A stretch of DNA of 64,000 bases from an uncultured Candidatus Actinomarina sp. (GTDB lineage: Bacteria > Actinomycetota > Acidimicrobiia > Actinomarinales > Actinomarinaceae): contig CACJJR010000001.1 in the NCBI GenBank assembly GCA_902593795.1, forward strand, positions 62,001 through 126,000, given 5' to 3'. The notes beneath the pieces are model-generated. The model was not told the DNA's origin. It made no database searches and worked only from the letters and a program-made list of their open reading frames with translations. A program made the position numbers and the translations under genes. Of the stretch, positions 1-8,540 are shown in pieces. The stretch's first letter is position 1. Every line of letters starts with the position of its first letter.

Positions 1-14
1 AGATAATTTATTTG

Positions 15-88
15 CACGCCTGGAGGGACTCGAACCCCCAACCCTCTGATCCGAAGTCAGATGCTCTATCCAGTTGAGCCACAGGCGC
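15..88 (-). tRNA. tRNA-Arg (anticodon TCG)
   Basis: Read on the minus strand, a full cloverleaf folds. The acceptor stem GCGCCTG pairs with CAGGCGT (a G-U pair at 1-72), the D stem is GCTC/GAGC, the anticodon stem TCTGA/TCAGA holds loop CTTCGGA with anticodon TCG, and the T arm is GGGGG-TTCGAGT-CCCTC. The discriminator base is G and CCA is not encoded. It decodes CGA/CGG arginine codons. The arginyl-tRNA synthetase gene lies 0.8 kb away. Confidence 0.96.
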
Positions 89-136
89 AAGATTTTCTTC
101 TAATCTAAACTTAATACTTATATAATAGTTAAAATA

Positions 137-871
137 ATGAAAACTACTAAGGTACTTCAGACATACATTAGCGAGACAGATATAAGTGAAGTCTCAGATA
201 AGTTGAATACTTCAACTGGAATTCAAGTAGCTATATGTAATGCAAACACTTTGGTTAGAAGCTCCAGAGACTCGGAAATTAGAAATTTAATCAATAACTT
301 TACAATCAAGACGCCTGACGGATTTCCAGTGGCAAAAGCTCTTTCCTTCCTAACTAAAGAAAAATTTTCAAGAGTTGATGGCTACAAAGTATTTCTACAA
401 ACAATTGAAGACGGTCTAGATAAAGCAAAAAAACATTATTTCTTTGGGAATAGTGAAGCAATAACTTCATTGATGATTGGTAAATTAAACAATCTCTATC
501 CAGAGATAAAAATAACTGGTTACCTTTGTCCAGAGTTTATAAGTAGTGATGAACTTGTTGCAAAATACAAAGATGAGATTGAGGCTATTGATGCAGATAT
601 TGTGTGGGTTTCACTTGGATTTCCAAAACAAGAAATATTCATCAATAATATATGCAATGAAGTTGAAACCTCTGCCAACTTTGTTGGAGTTGGAGCAGTC
701 TTTGAATGGGTTGCCGGCACAAAAAAGAAAGCGCCTGAGTGGTTAGCCAACCTAGGATTAGAGTGGTTGTTGAGATTAACCCAGGATCCAAGAAGACTGT
801 ATAAAAGATATTTAGTAGACAATACATTCTTTATACTTTACTTTTTGAGACAAGTGTTCTTTCGTAGATAA
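137..871 (+). CDS. WecG/TagA/CpsF-family glycosyltransferase
   Basis: A 244-aa protein, the usual length for this family. These enzymes transfer N-acetylmannosamine or a related sugar from a UDP donor onto a lipid-linked precursor of surface polysaccharide, at the inner face of the membrane. Visible hallmarks are an N-terminal NANT segment near residue 34, TPDG near residue 60, VSLGFPKQE near residue 157, GVGAVFEW near residue 185 and a basic C-terminal tail GLEWLLRL...PRR that peripherally anchors the enzyme. It stands alone between the tRNA and argS. The exact acceptor cannot be read from the sequence. Confidence 0.9.
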   Translation: MKTTKVLQTYISETDISEVSDKLNTSTGIQVAICNANTLVRSSRDSEIRNLINNFTIKTPDGFPVAKALSFLTKEKFSRVDGYKVFLQTIEDGLDKAKKHYFFGNSEAITSLMIGKLNNLYPEIKITGYLCPEFISSDELVAKYKDEIEAIDADIVWVSLGFPKQEIFINNICNEVETSANFVGVGAVFEWVAGTKKKAPEWLANLGLEWLLRLTQDPRRLYKRYLVDNTFFILYFLRQVFFRR

Positions 872-903
872 ACAGTAAAATAAAGATTAGAAAATTAAGC
901 TAA

Positions 904-2544
904 ATGAACAATGTTTTTAATAATTTAACTGACTCTCTATCCGCAGAGTTTAAAAATTTTGACTTAGATGAAGTCGTACATTTTAGTCTTTCAAAACTAA
1001 CTGATTACGACTTGCAAATTAATAATTTAGTTAAATACAATAAAGCAAGATACTTCAATGAATTACAAGAAAATATAATAAAAAAAATTAATTCATCAGA
1101 AATTTTTCAAACTGTTGATGAATCTAACCTAGGGTTTCTTAATTTAAGTCTTAATCATAATTTTCTTATGAAACAAATAACTAATACTCAAAATGATTTT
1201 AAACACAATAAAAGTCATAAAATAATTTTTGACTATGGTGGTCCCAACATAGGTAAGCCCCTACATGTAGGACATATGCGCACTCTAAATATAGGTCGAA
1301 GTTTATATAATATTCACTCATTTATTGGAAACGAAGTAATAAGTGATATTCACCTTGGAGATTGGGGGATGCCTATAGCTCAGATAATTACATACTTAGA
1401 AAGTAAAAATATAGATATAAAAATTTTAGATTCAAGTCAACTAGAAATAATTTATCCAAAAGCAAGTGAGATGTATAAAAATAATTTAGAATTCAGGGAT
1501 CGTGCACAAGTAATAAATAAACTTTTAAATAATAATGATAAAAATCTTTTACAAATATGGGAATCAATTAAGAAAATTTCTATTGCAAGCCTTGAGGAAA
1601 ATTTTAAAATACTGAATCATAATTTTGATTACTGGCTTGGTGAAAGTGATGTTAATGATTTAATACCAGGTATGATTGAAGATCTAATTAAAAATAATAA
1701 AGTTGTAGATGACGAAGGTGCGTTAATAAGTGTTGAAGATACAGACCCAAAAATTTTAATAACAAAATCAGACGGCTCATATTTATATATAACGACTGAT
1801 CTTGCAACTATTTTGTATAGGCAAAATAATATAGGTTATGATAAAACACTATATATTGTTGATAATCGTCAATCACTCCACTTTAAACAACTGTTTAGCT
1901 CACTAAAATTTTTTAACTTTAATGACTTAGATCATGAACATATAGCATATGGAACATTAAACGATAGTAAAGGGAATCCTTTTAAGACTAGGGATGGGGG
2001 GACAAAGCCTCTACGTGAACTATTTAATGAAACCTATATATATATCGAAAAAATAAACAATTCTTTAGACCATTCAACTATTTCTAAATTGACTAATTCT
2101 GTTTTAACATATAGCGACTTAATCACCAATAGAAAAACTGATTATAAATTTGATCTAGAAAAATTTACAAATGTTAATGGAAAAACAGGTATTTATGTAC
2201 AGTATTCACAGGTAAGAGCTAGAAAATTGTTGGGGAATAGTGAGAGTCAAAATAGTGAGGTGACTGAATTAATTTTAAATGACACGGACAAACAACTTCT
2301 TTCAAGACTATTCCTTTTTGGATACTTTTTGGAACAATCCGCATCTCTTAATGAACCTCACCATCTTGCCAACTATTTATATGAAATCTCAAATTTGTTT
2401 AATCAATTTTATGAAAATGAAAAAATATCAGACATAAACGATCCTCAACACGTTTCCTCAAAGCTGTTTATTACTAATTTATTTTTAACGACAAGCAATA
2501 GTGTTATGTCATGCCTGGGAATTACCCCTGTAGATAAAATGTAA
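904..2544 (+). CDS. argS: Arginyl-tRNA synthetase
   Basis: A 546-aa class I aminoacyl-tRNA synthetase that charges tRNA-Arg with arginine. The HIGH signature appears as HVGH (residues 121-124) after GGPNIGKPL, followed by the ArgS-typical stretch with LGDWG near residue 158. The second half has DLATILYR and a degenerate KMSK region FKTRDGG near residue 361, as is usual for ArgS. QYSQVRARK starts the C-terminal DALR anticodon-binding domain. The N-terminal add-on domain is short. Start ATG at 904 is 32 bp after the previous stop; the gene ends head-on against the next one with no spacer. Confidence 0.95.
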   Translation: MNNVFNNLTDSLSAEFKNFDLDEVVHFSLSKLTDYDLQINNLVKYNKARYFNELQENIIKKINSSEIFQTVDESNLGFLNLSLNHNFLMKQITNTQNDFKHNKSHKIIFDYGGPNIGKPLHVGHMRTLNIGRSLYNIHSFIGNEVISDIHLGDWGMPIAQIITYLESKNIDIKILDSSQLEIIYPKASEMYKNNLEFRDRAQVINKLLNNNDKNLLQIWESIKKISIASLEENFKILNHNFDYWLGESDVNDLIPGMIEDLIKNNKVVDDEGALISVEDTDPKILITKSDGSYLYITTDLATILYRQNNIGYDKTLYIVDNRQSLHFKQLFSSLKFFNFNDLDHEHIAYGTLNDSKGNPFKTRDGGTKPLRELFNETYIYIEKINNSLDHSTISKLTNSVLTYSDLITNRKTDYKFDLEKFTNVNGKTGIYVQYSQVRARKLLGNSESQNSEVTELILNDTDKQLLSRLFLFGYFLEQSASLNEPHHLANYLYEISNLFNQFYENEKISDINDPQHVSSKLFITNLFLTTSNSVMSCLGITPVDKM

Positions 2545-3087
2545 TTACAGAAATACTTGAGTAGAAAGTATCCAAATAATTAATATCAAACTATAAGAGT
2601 GTTTATTTACTAGATTTAAATTTTTTCCAAAATTATGAAAAATAAATAAGACCAATGGTACTGTAATAAATCCTGAAAATGATACTGCCCTAGCTACTGT
2701 TAGGTATTCATTAATAAATACATTTTGATTTCTAAGTAATATTTGTAAAGCTACCAAAAAGAACAGAGAAACGAATATTACAGAAATTATGTTTGTTAGT
2801 AAATTTTTAAATGATCTGTTCTCTATGAAGTATTCATTTAAAAATTCAACTGGAATAAATAAAATAAAAAGTGAAATAAAAAATGTAATTAGTGACCAAA
2901 AAAGGCCTTGACCACTCCAGCTTATAATCGCTTGAGAAACAAATCCAGAAGACTCTAGAAATAAATAAACAGAAAACCCTAATAAAGATGTTCCTAACAC
3001 AAAGCAATATAAGCCAATTACAGAGAAAACCTGACTTCGATTAAAAGATATATTGTTTTTACTCAGTTTACTAACTTCGTGTTGCAT
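2545..3087 (-). CDS. Hypothetical multi-pass membrane protein
   Basis: A 180-aa protein with four to five hydrophobic segments (roughly residues 20-45, 58-80, 95-118, 130-150 and 160-178) separated by short loops. I do not recognise a family. It is convergent with argS, the stop codons abutting, and divergent from the NFU-domain gene at 3130, so it probably has its own promoter. No catalytic motif is visible. Confidence 0.6.
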   Translation of the reverse strand: MQHEVSKLSKNNISFNRSQVFSVIGLYCFVLGTSLLGFSVYLFLESSGFVSQAIISWSGQGLFWSLITFFISLFILFIPVEFLNEYFIENRSFKNLLTNIISVIFVSLFFLVALQILLRNQNVFINEYLTVARAVSFSGFITVPLVLFIFHNFGKNLNLVNKHSYSLILIIWILSTQVFL

Positions 3088-3129
3088 AAAGACATATTAA
3101 CTGTTTTTGTATTAAAATATTATTTAAAT

Positions 3130-3372
3130 ATGGAATTAATAGACACACCTAACCCAAATGCTAAAAAAATTCTAGTAGATCATGAATATGAGATTGCGAT
3201 ATATATAAATAAAGAAAACACGGAAGATGTAGGGATAGGTAAGTTATTAATTGAAATTAATGGAATTGACTCTGTTTTTACAGGCCCTGGCTTCTTAACA
3301 ATAACCAAAGAAGGGGATGCAAGTTGGGACACTATTAATAACGATATATTAAATAAGTTTGATACAATATAG
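3130..3372 (+). CDS. NFU N-terminal domain protein (Fe-S cluster-related)
   Basis: An 80-aa protein starting at ATG 3130 (MELIDTPNPNAKK). An upstream in-frame start at 3079 would overlap the divergent gene and lie outside the domain, so I reject it. TPNPNA followed by GIDSVFTGPGFLTITK is the signature of the NFU N-terminal domain, the part of Nfu scaffold proteins that lacks the CxxC cluster site. Stand-alone copies occur in bacteria; the role is presumably in Fe-S protein maturation. It is followed after 2 bp by a probable exported protein and may be cotranscribed with it. Confidence 0.75.
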   Translation: MELIDTPNPNAKKILVDHEYEIAIYINKENTEDVGIGKLLIEINGIDSVFTGPGFLTITKEGDASWDTINNDILNKFDTI

Positions 3373-3374
3373 CT

Positions 3375-3986
3375 ATGGAAACCTTTAATTCAGACCCAAA
3401 ACCGGGAAGAATTGTACTGCCTCTGGTATTAATTGGGATGATTGCTACAACTTATACTTTCATTAATAGAGTAGCAACAAATAATGATCTAGAAATTGTT
3501 GCTGAAGAAACACCTGTTGAAACAATCTCAGATGAAACTGTTGTTGAAGATACTTCTACAACAACTACAACTACAACACTTCCTGACAACTATGTTGCAT
3601 ATCTTGAAGAAATTACTGCTGAAAAAATTCAGGCTACTGAATTAGGTAAAGATGTACTCGAAGCAAACGAAAACTGGGATAATCAATCTGTTTCATACCA
3701 AGAAGCTAAAGATGAATTTAGAGCTTTTATTGAAACAGCAGCAAACTTTGTAACTACAGTTTCTGAACCTGGTCCACCAAATGAATTTGCAAATTTAGTT
3801 ACAAGTCATGAGGAGCTTAAAACACTAGTCAATTTAATATCTGCAGATACTGTAGAGTTGCTTGCTGGTCTAGAATCTTCTGATACTGGTGAGCAAAGGG
3901 CAGCAGCTTTAGACTCTTTCAACAAAAATCTAGATCAATTTATTAAAAAGATTGAAGAAATAGTTGCTTCAGCAACTTCTAACTAG
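3375..3986 (+). CDS. Membrane-anchored hypothetical protein with Thr-rich linker
   Basis: A 203-aa protein with one N-terminal transmembrane segment (about residues 13-31), an acidic stretch, a run of threonines (near residue 60) typical of extracytoplasmic linkers, and a helical, Glu/Ala-rich C-terminal domain. The layout suggests an anchored extracellular or periplasmic helical protein. No family is recognised. It begins 2 bp after the NFU-domain gene and its 3' end overlaps the convergent glutamine synthetase gene by 8 bp. Confidence 0.6.
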   Translation: METFNSDPKPGRIVLPLVLIGMIATTYTFINRVATNNDLEIVAEETPVETISDETVVEDTSTTTTTTTLPDNYVAYLEEITAEKIQATELGKDVLEANENWDNQSVSYQEAKDEFRAFIETAANFVTTVSEPGPPNEFANLVTSHEELKTLVNLISADTVELLAGLESSDTGEQRAAALDSFNKNLDQFIKKIEEIVASATSN

Positions 3987-5007
3987 AAGCTCCAGAACAA
4001 ACAGTATCAATCATCAACATAGCAATCACGTAAGGATCACCATTTGCATTTGGTCGCCTGTCTTCTAAATATCCTTTTTTGTCAACTTCAACCTGCCATG
4101 GAATTCTGATAGAGGCACCTCTGTCACTAACTCCATAGGAAAATGTGTCGAAACTTTGAGTTTCATGATCTCCTGTTAATCTGTCTTCAATGTTTGCACC
4201 ATAATTTTTAACATGCAAATCTGCATTTTTACCTAGAGCTTCACACCCAGCAACAATTGCTTCATAGCCTCCGTCTTCTCGCATTTGTTTTGTTGAGAAG
4301 TTTGTATGCATACCTGCACCATTCCAATCTCCTTTTACAGGTTTTGGATCTAAGGTTGCAGAAATGTTCCAATCTTCAGCAATTCTATAGAGCAACCATC
4401 TTGCAACCCATACGTGGTCACCAATATCTGGTGCTCCAACTGGACCGATTTGAAATTCCCACTGACCTGGCATAACTTCTGCATTTGTACCAGATATACC
4501 TAATCCAGCCTCTATACACGCTGTTGCATGTGCCTCAGAGATGTCTCGTCCATATACTTCGTCTGCACCCACTCCACAGTAATAGCCTCCTTGTGGTGCT
4601 GGGTATCCTGATGGGGGAAAACCAAGAGGTTGTCCATATTTAAGAGAGTCGTAAGATTGCTCATAAAATGTATATTCTTGTTCCATACCAAACCATGGTT
4701 CAAACTCACTAAAATTTGAAGCTGATTCTACTAATGCTGCTCTTGTATTTGATGCGTGAGGTGTCATGTCTACATTCATAACTTCACACATTACCAATAT
4801 GTTATCTCCACCTCTAATTGGGTCTGGAAATTGAGCAACTGGTTTTAATACACAATCAGATTGGTCCCCTGTTGCTTGTTGTGTACTTGAACCATCAAAG
4901 CCCCAAATTGGTGGCTCCGTTCCTTGTTCCATTATTTTTGTTTTACTCCTTAATTTTGCGGTAGGAGTTAGACCGTCAATCCATATATATTCTGCTTTTA
5001 TCTTCAT
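3979..5007 (-). CDS. glnII: Glutamine synthetase, type II (eukaryote-like GSII)
   Basis: A 342-aa enzyme that makes glutamine from glutamate, ammonia and ATP. The length matches GSII (about 340-370 aa), not GSI (about 470 aa). Visible motifs are the beta-grasp start WIDG, WGFDGSST near residue 35, EQEYTF near residue 109, the NAEVMPGQWEFQ metal/glutamate-binding stretch near residue 175, GDWNGAGMHTN near residue 227 and a C-terminal RRPNANGDPY. It lies divergently from a GlnR-type regulator across a 63-bp gap carrying GlnR-like half-sites, so nitrogen control is likely. Confidence 0.95.
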   Translation of the reverse strand: MKIKAEYIWIDGLTPTAKLRSKTKIMEQGTEPPIWGFDGSSTQQATGDQSDCVLKPVAQFPDPIRGGDNILVMCEVMNVDMTPHASNTRAALVESASNFSEFEPWFGMEQEYTFYEQSYDSLKYGQPLGFPPSGYPAPQGGYYCGVGADEVYGRDISEAHATACIEAGLGISGTNAEVMPGQWEFQIGPVGAPDIGDHVWVARWLLYRIAEDWNISATLDPKPVKGDWNGAGMHTNFSTKQMREDGGYEAIVAGCEALGKNADLHVKNYGANIEDRLTGDHETQSFDTFSYGVSDRGASIRIPWQVEVDKKGYLEDRRPNANGDPYVIAMLMIDTVCSGASS

Positions 5008-5040
5008 GAAAATAATGTAATATATAACTCAGACAATGTT

Positions 5041-5067
5041 GTTACAGAATTATTAAATAATTGTTTC
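5041..5067. promoter_or_regulatory. Putative GlnR box between glnII and glnR
   Basis: On the plus strand GTTAC (5041-5045) and GTTTC (5063-5067) are separated by 17 bp. On the minus strand, that is toward glnII, they read GAAAC-17-GTAAC. The actinobacterial GlnR box alternates GTnAC and GAAAC half-sites with 6-bp spacers; 17 bp equals 6+5+6, so the two good half-sites sit exactly two steps apart with a degenerate one between (TTAAT). This is a pattern match by eye only. Confidence 0.4.
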
Positions 5068-5070
5068 GAG

Positions 5071-5700
5071 ATGATAGATACATATATAAACATAGACAAA
5101 GAGCACAAAGGCTTTGAAGAATTATTAAAGTCTTCTGGGGTTAAAAAGCTCTCAATAAAAAAAATTGAAAATCCTAAACAAATTCATCTTGTTGTAAGTT
5201 CTTTATCAAAATACGGTGAAACAAAAAAAAACTTGTCCGATCTCGAGTCTTCAAATAAACCTTTTCCTACGTTAATTATTGTTGACAGTGTTGACTTTGA
5301 ACAAACTGTTGAATTAATTCAGAACCCTCAAATTGAATTAGTCTCTAGCAATAGTAACTTAGAGGAGGTTAGCGCAAGAGTGCATGCCCTAGTTGGAGAT
5401 AGTGAGTCAGAGATGCTTGAATTTAAAGATCTTACTATTAACTTGAAAACTTATGAAGCAAAAGCTGGTGAAGTATTACTTGATCTTACATTTATGGAAT
5501 ATGAATTATTGAAATTTTTTATCGTAAATCAAGATAATGTTTGGTCAAGAGAGCAGCTTTTAGAAAAAGTATGGGGATATGATTATTTTGGTGGAGCTAG
5601 AACTGTCGACGTTCATGTAAGAAGGCTTCGAGCAAAACTAGGTGAAAATAGAAACGACTGGATTAAGACAGTTCATTCAGTGGGTTATAAATTTAACTAA
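5071..5700 (+). CDS. glnR: GlnR-like OmpR-family orphan regulator
   Basis: A 209-aa regulator. The C-terminal half is an OmpR/PhoB winged helix with LDLTFMEYELLKF near residue 137 and WGYDYFGGARTVDVHVRRL near residue 167, the latter nearly identical to actinobacterial GlnR. The N-terminal half is a degenerate receiver without a recognisable acidic pocket or phosphoacceptor Asp/Lys set, as in GlnR, which works without a cognate histidine kinase. Divergent placement from glnII supports control of nitrogen assimilation. It could instead be another orphan OmpR-type regulator, but the context argues for GlnR. Confidence 0.75.
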   Translation: MIDTYINIDKEHKGFEELLKSSGVKKLSIKKIENPKQIHLVVSSLSKYGETKKNLSDLESSNKPFPTLIIVDSVDFEQTVELIQNPQIELVSSNSNLEEVSARVHALVGDSESEMLEFKDLTINLKTYEAKAGEVLLDLTFMEYELLKFFIVNQDNVWSREQLLEKVWGYDYFGGARTVDVHVRRLRAKLGENRNDWIKTVHSVGYKFN

Positions 5701-6040
5701 AGCTATTTCCGCAGCCACAAGTTCTGGATACATTAGGATTGTCGATGGAGAATCCTGTTTCCATTAATCCTTCTTTGTAATCAAGAGTAGCCCCTTTAAT
5801 ATGTTCTAAGCTTTGTCCGTCTACAACAATATTTACGCCGGCATACTCTTCTATTATGTCACCATCAAATTTGTCAGTATCAAAGAACATTTCATAAGAG
5901 TAACCTGAACAACCTCCCGGTTTTACTCCCATCCTAAGAAAGCTATCTTCCGCAGTTTCCTCAGATTTAAGTTCTACAAGTTTTTTTACAGCACCATCAG
6001 TAGCTAATATAGCTCTTGATGATTTAATTTGTATATCCAT
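5693..6040 (-). CDS. HesB/IscA/ErpA-type Fe-S cluster carrier
   Basis: A 115-aa A-type carrier that delivers Fe-S clusters to target proteins. All three ligand cysteines are visible: GGCSGYSY near residue 43 and TCGCGNSF at the C-terminus. The length is normal for the family. It is convergent with glnR, overlapping it by 8 bp. Together with the NFU-domain protein (3130) and the Mrp ATPase (6118), it gives a small Fe-S maturation group. Whether it is ErpA or IscA cannot be told from the sequence alone. Confidence 0.9.
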   Translation of the reverse strand: MDIQIKSSRAILATDGAVKKLVELKSEETAEDSFLRMGVKPGGCSGYSYEMFFDTDKFDGDIIEEYAGVNIVVDGQSLEHIKGATLDYKEGLMETGFSIDNPNVSRTCGCGNSFS

Positions 6041-6117
6041 AGTGCAATTATAACAAGAAAATAGATATTCAATAAATTAATAATTACATCTTTCTTAAAT
6101 CAACTTAGAATATTCAT

Positions 6118-7245
6118 ATGGTACAAAGTGATATTTTACTTAAACATCTATCAACAGTATTCGATCCTGAACTAGGGGCTAATATCGTTGAGCTTGGAAT
6201 GGTAAAAGAAGTAGAGCACAAAGGCTCTAGTGTGTTTATTAAACTTGCATTAACTATCGCTGATTGTCCGATGAGAAACCAGATTGAAAAAGAAATACAA
6301 AGAAAGCTCACTTTACTTGAAAATGTAGAAAATGTAGAAATCAATGTTGTTGCGATGGATCAAAAAGACAGATCTACTGTAATGGAGAAGGCTAGAAAAA
6401 AAGCTAGAGAAAATGCTCAGCCTACAAAAATTGACCCAAGAACAAGAGTTATAGCTATAGGAAGCGGTAAAGGAGGTGTTGGAAAATCAACACTATCTAC
6501 AAATATCGCTCTTGGACTATCAAAAAAAGGATTTAAAACTGGCCTTTTAGATGCAGACATCTGGGGTTTTTCCATACCTAGACTTTTAGGGATTAGCGGA
6601 AGAATAGAAGCAAATGACGAAAAATTAATGATTCCTTATGATTATGACAACTTAAAAGTTATTTCTACTGGTCTAATAACTAGTGATGAGGACACTGCCC
6701 TTATGTGGCGTGGTTTAATGTTGAGTAAAGCTTTAGAACAATTTTTAACAAATGTAGATTGGGGAGATCTTGATTACCTTATAATTGATCTCCCGCCAGG
6801 AACTGGAGACATTCAAATGGCGCTGAGTAGGCTCCTTCCACAGGCAGAATTAATAGTTGTAACAACACCTCAACTAATGGCTCAAAAAGTTGCTACTAGA
6901 GTTGCTGATATGGCAAAGAGAAGTTTTATACCTCTTTTAGGAGTAATAGAAAATATGTCTCATTTTGAATCAAGTAATGGAGACAAATTCAATATATTTG
7001 GTAAAGGTGGTGGAGATGCTTTGGCAGATCAATTCGCAATACCTTTGCTTGGTAAGGTACCTATTAGTGAAGGCACAAATGATGTAGCAGATGATGGCAC
7101 ACCTCTCATAAATCAAGATAAAGACACACCAACAAAGTCTGCAATTGAAAAACTAATTACTGTAATTGCAGAAAAACTACCTCCCATAATAGATGAGACC
7201 TGTACAGGGCGGTTAGCAAAAGTATTTGAAGAACTATCTAAATAA
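6118..7245 (+). CDS. mrp: Mrp/NBP35-family P-loop ATPase with MIP18 domain
   Basis: A 375-aa protein. Residues 1-90 form a MIP18/DUF59 domain (LSTVFDPELG, IADCPM with Cys50). Residues 110-360 form a Mrp/ApbC ATPase with the deviant Walker A GKGGVGKST (117-125), DADIWGFS and DLPPGTGD. The family carries Fe-S clusters to apoproteins. Oddly, the C-terminal CPxC pair expected after ENMS is missing; that loop reads HFESSNGDK, so a canonical bridging cluster cannot form. The stop overlaps the selA start by one base, implying coupling. Confidence 0.9.
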   Translation: MVQSDILLKHLSTVFDPELGANIVELGMVKEVEHKGSSVFIKLALTIADCPMRNQIEKEIQRKLTLLENVENVEINVVAMDQKDRSTVMEKARKKARENAQPTKIDPRTRVIAIGSGKGGVGKSTLSTNIALGLSKKGFKTGLLDADIWGFSIPRLLGISGRIEANDEKLMIPYDYDNLKVISTGLITSDEDTALMWRGLMLSKALEQFLTNVDWGDLDYLIIDLPPGTGDIQMALSRLLPQAELIVVTTPQLMAQKVATRVADMAKRSFIPLLGVIENMSHFESSNGDKFNIFGKGGGDALADQFAIPLLGKVPISEGTNDVADDGTPLINQDKDTPTKSAIEKLITVIAEKLPPIIDETCTGRLAKVFEELSK

Positions 7246-8540
7246 TGGAGAATATTTCAGTTAATGAATTAGTAGAATCATCCAGCTCAGACCTCCCTAG
7301 AGAAATAAAACTTACATTCGCAAAAAATATTTTATCAACAAAAAAAGAGCCGGCTGAAGCAAAAAAAGAGTTTGGTGAATTAGTCAAAAAACTCAATATG
7401 AAAAAGCAACAAAATGTCATCAACGCAACTGGCACAGTTTTACATACAAATCTTGGAAGATCTCCTACAAATATTTCTTATTCTGGAACATATACAAATG
7501 TTGAATATGATTTAACAACATCTTCAAGGGGCAACCGTAATAGTTACTTAACAGAATCTATGAAAACTTTGCTAAATGCTGAAGATGTAGCATTTGTCAA
7601 TAATAATGCCTCTTCTCTGTACCTAACTTTGCTTTGCCTATCTAAAAAATATAGTAAAGATAGTGTCATAGTCTCGAGAGGAGAAATAATTGAAATTGGT
7701 GGTTCTTATCGACTTCCAGACATAATTTTTGAAACAGGAATGAAACTAGTTGAAGTTGGGACTACAAACAAAACTAGGATAGATGATTATAAAGACGCAT
7801 TAAAAAATAATCCTAACGCAATACTGTTAAAAGTTCATAGAAGTAATTTCTCGATAAGTGGGTTTACAGAAGAAGTAAATATAAAACAACTAAATATTTT
7901 AAAAAATGAATACGAAAGTCTTCTTATTCACGATCTAGGAAGTGGATTAGTAGCTGAAAACGCATTTCTTTCAAAACACAATCTAACAATGTTTCAAAAA
8001 GAACCAAGAGTTCAGCAATCATTAAAAGATGGTTCCGACATTGTTATGTTTTCAGGGGATAAATTATTTGGATCTTTGCAGTCTGGAATTATTGCCGGGA
8101 AAACAAAAATAGTTGAAGCTATTAAAAGTTTCAGTATTTTTAGAACATACAGGTGTTCACCAGTTGTCTTATATGAGCTTCAAGAAACTACAGATCTTTA
8201 TATTAAAAAATTAGAGGAGAAAATTCCTTTTTGGAATTTATTAACAAGAACATATGATGAATTAGAACTTAGAATTCATAAAATCATTAAAAATACTGCT
8301 TCTAAGCACAAAATTATAAAAGGCGAAAGTTTAATAGGTGGTGGTACACTTCCAAATATCACAATGGAGTCTCCTGTTTTAGTTCTAGATACAAGCAATA
8401 ATGAAGACATCCTTTATAAACTCCTAAACAATAAAACTCCAATTATTCCTAGAATTTCTGATGGAAATGTCAACCTTGACATTAGAAGTGTTTTTGAGTA
8501 TCAAGATAATGAAATTGCTGAATTTCTTAATCTAGTATGA
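7245..8540 (+). CDS. selA: L-seryl-tRNA(Sec) selenium transferase
   Basis: A 431-aa PLP enzyme that converts seryl-tRNA(Sec) to selenocysteinyl-tRNA(Sec) using selenophosphate. It has NATGTVLHTNLGR (60-72), SSRGNR, a helix with NNNASS (119-124), HDLGSGL near residue 230 and the PLP-lysine motif FSGDKLFG with Lys273. It is slightly shorter than the E. coli enzyme (about 463 aa). It overlaps mrp by one base and selB by four (ATGA), so the three are translated as one unit. No SelD or tRNA-Sec is in the window. Confidence 0.95.
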   Translation: MENISVNELVESSSSDLPREIKLTFAKNILSTKKEPAEAKKEFGELVKKLNMKKQQNVINATGTVLHTNLGRSPTNISYSGTYTNVEYDLTTSSRGNRNSYLTESMKTLLNAEDVAFVNNNASSLYLTLLCLSKKYSKDSVIVSRGEIIEIGGSYRLPDIIFETGMKLVEVGTTNKTRIDDYKDALKNNPNAILLKVHRSNFSISGFTEEVNIKQLNILKNEYESLLIHDLGSGLVAENAFLSKHNLTMFQKEPRVQQSLKDGSDIVMFSGDKLFGSLQSGIIAGKTKIVEAIKSFSIFRTYRCSPVVLYELQETTDLYIKKLEEKIPFWNLLTRTYDELELRIHKIIKNTASKHKIIKGESLIGGGTLPNITMESPVLVLDTSNNEDILYKLLNNKTPIIPRISDGNVNLDIRSVFEYQDNEIAEFLNLV

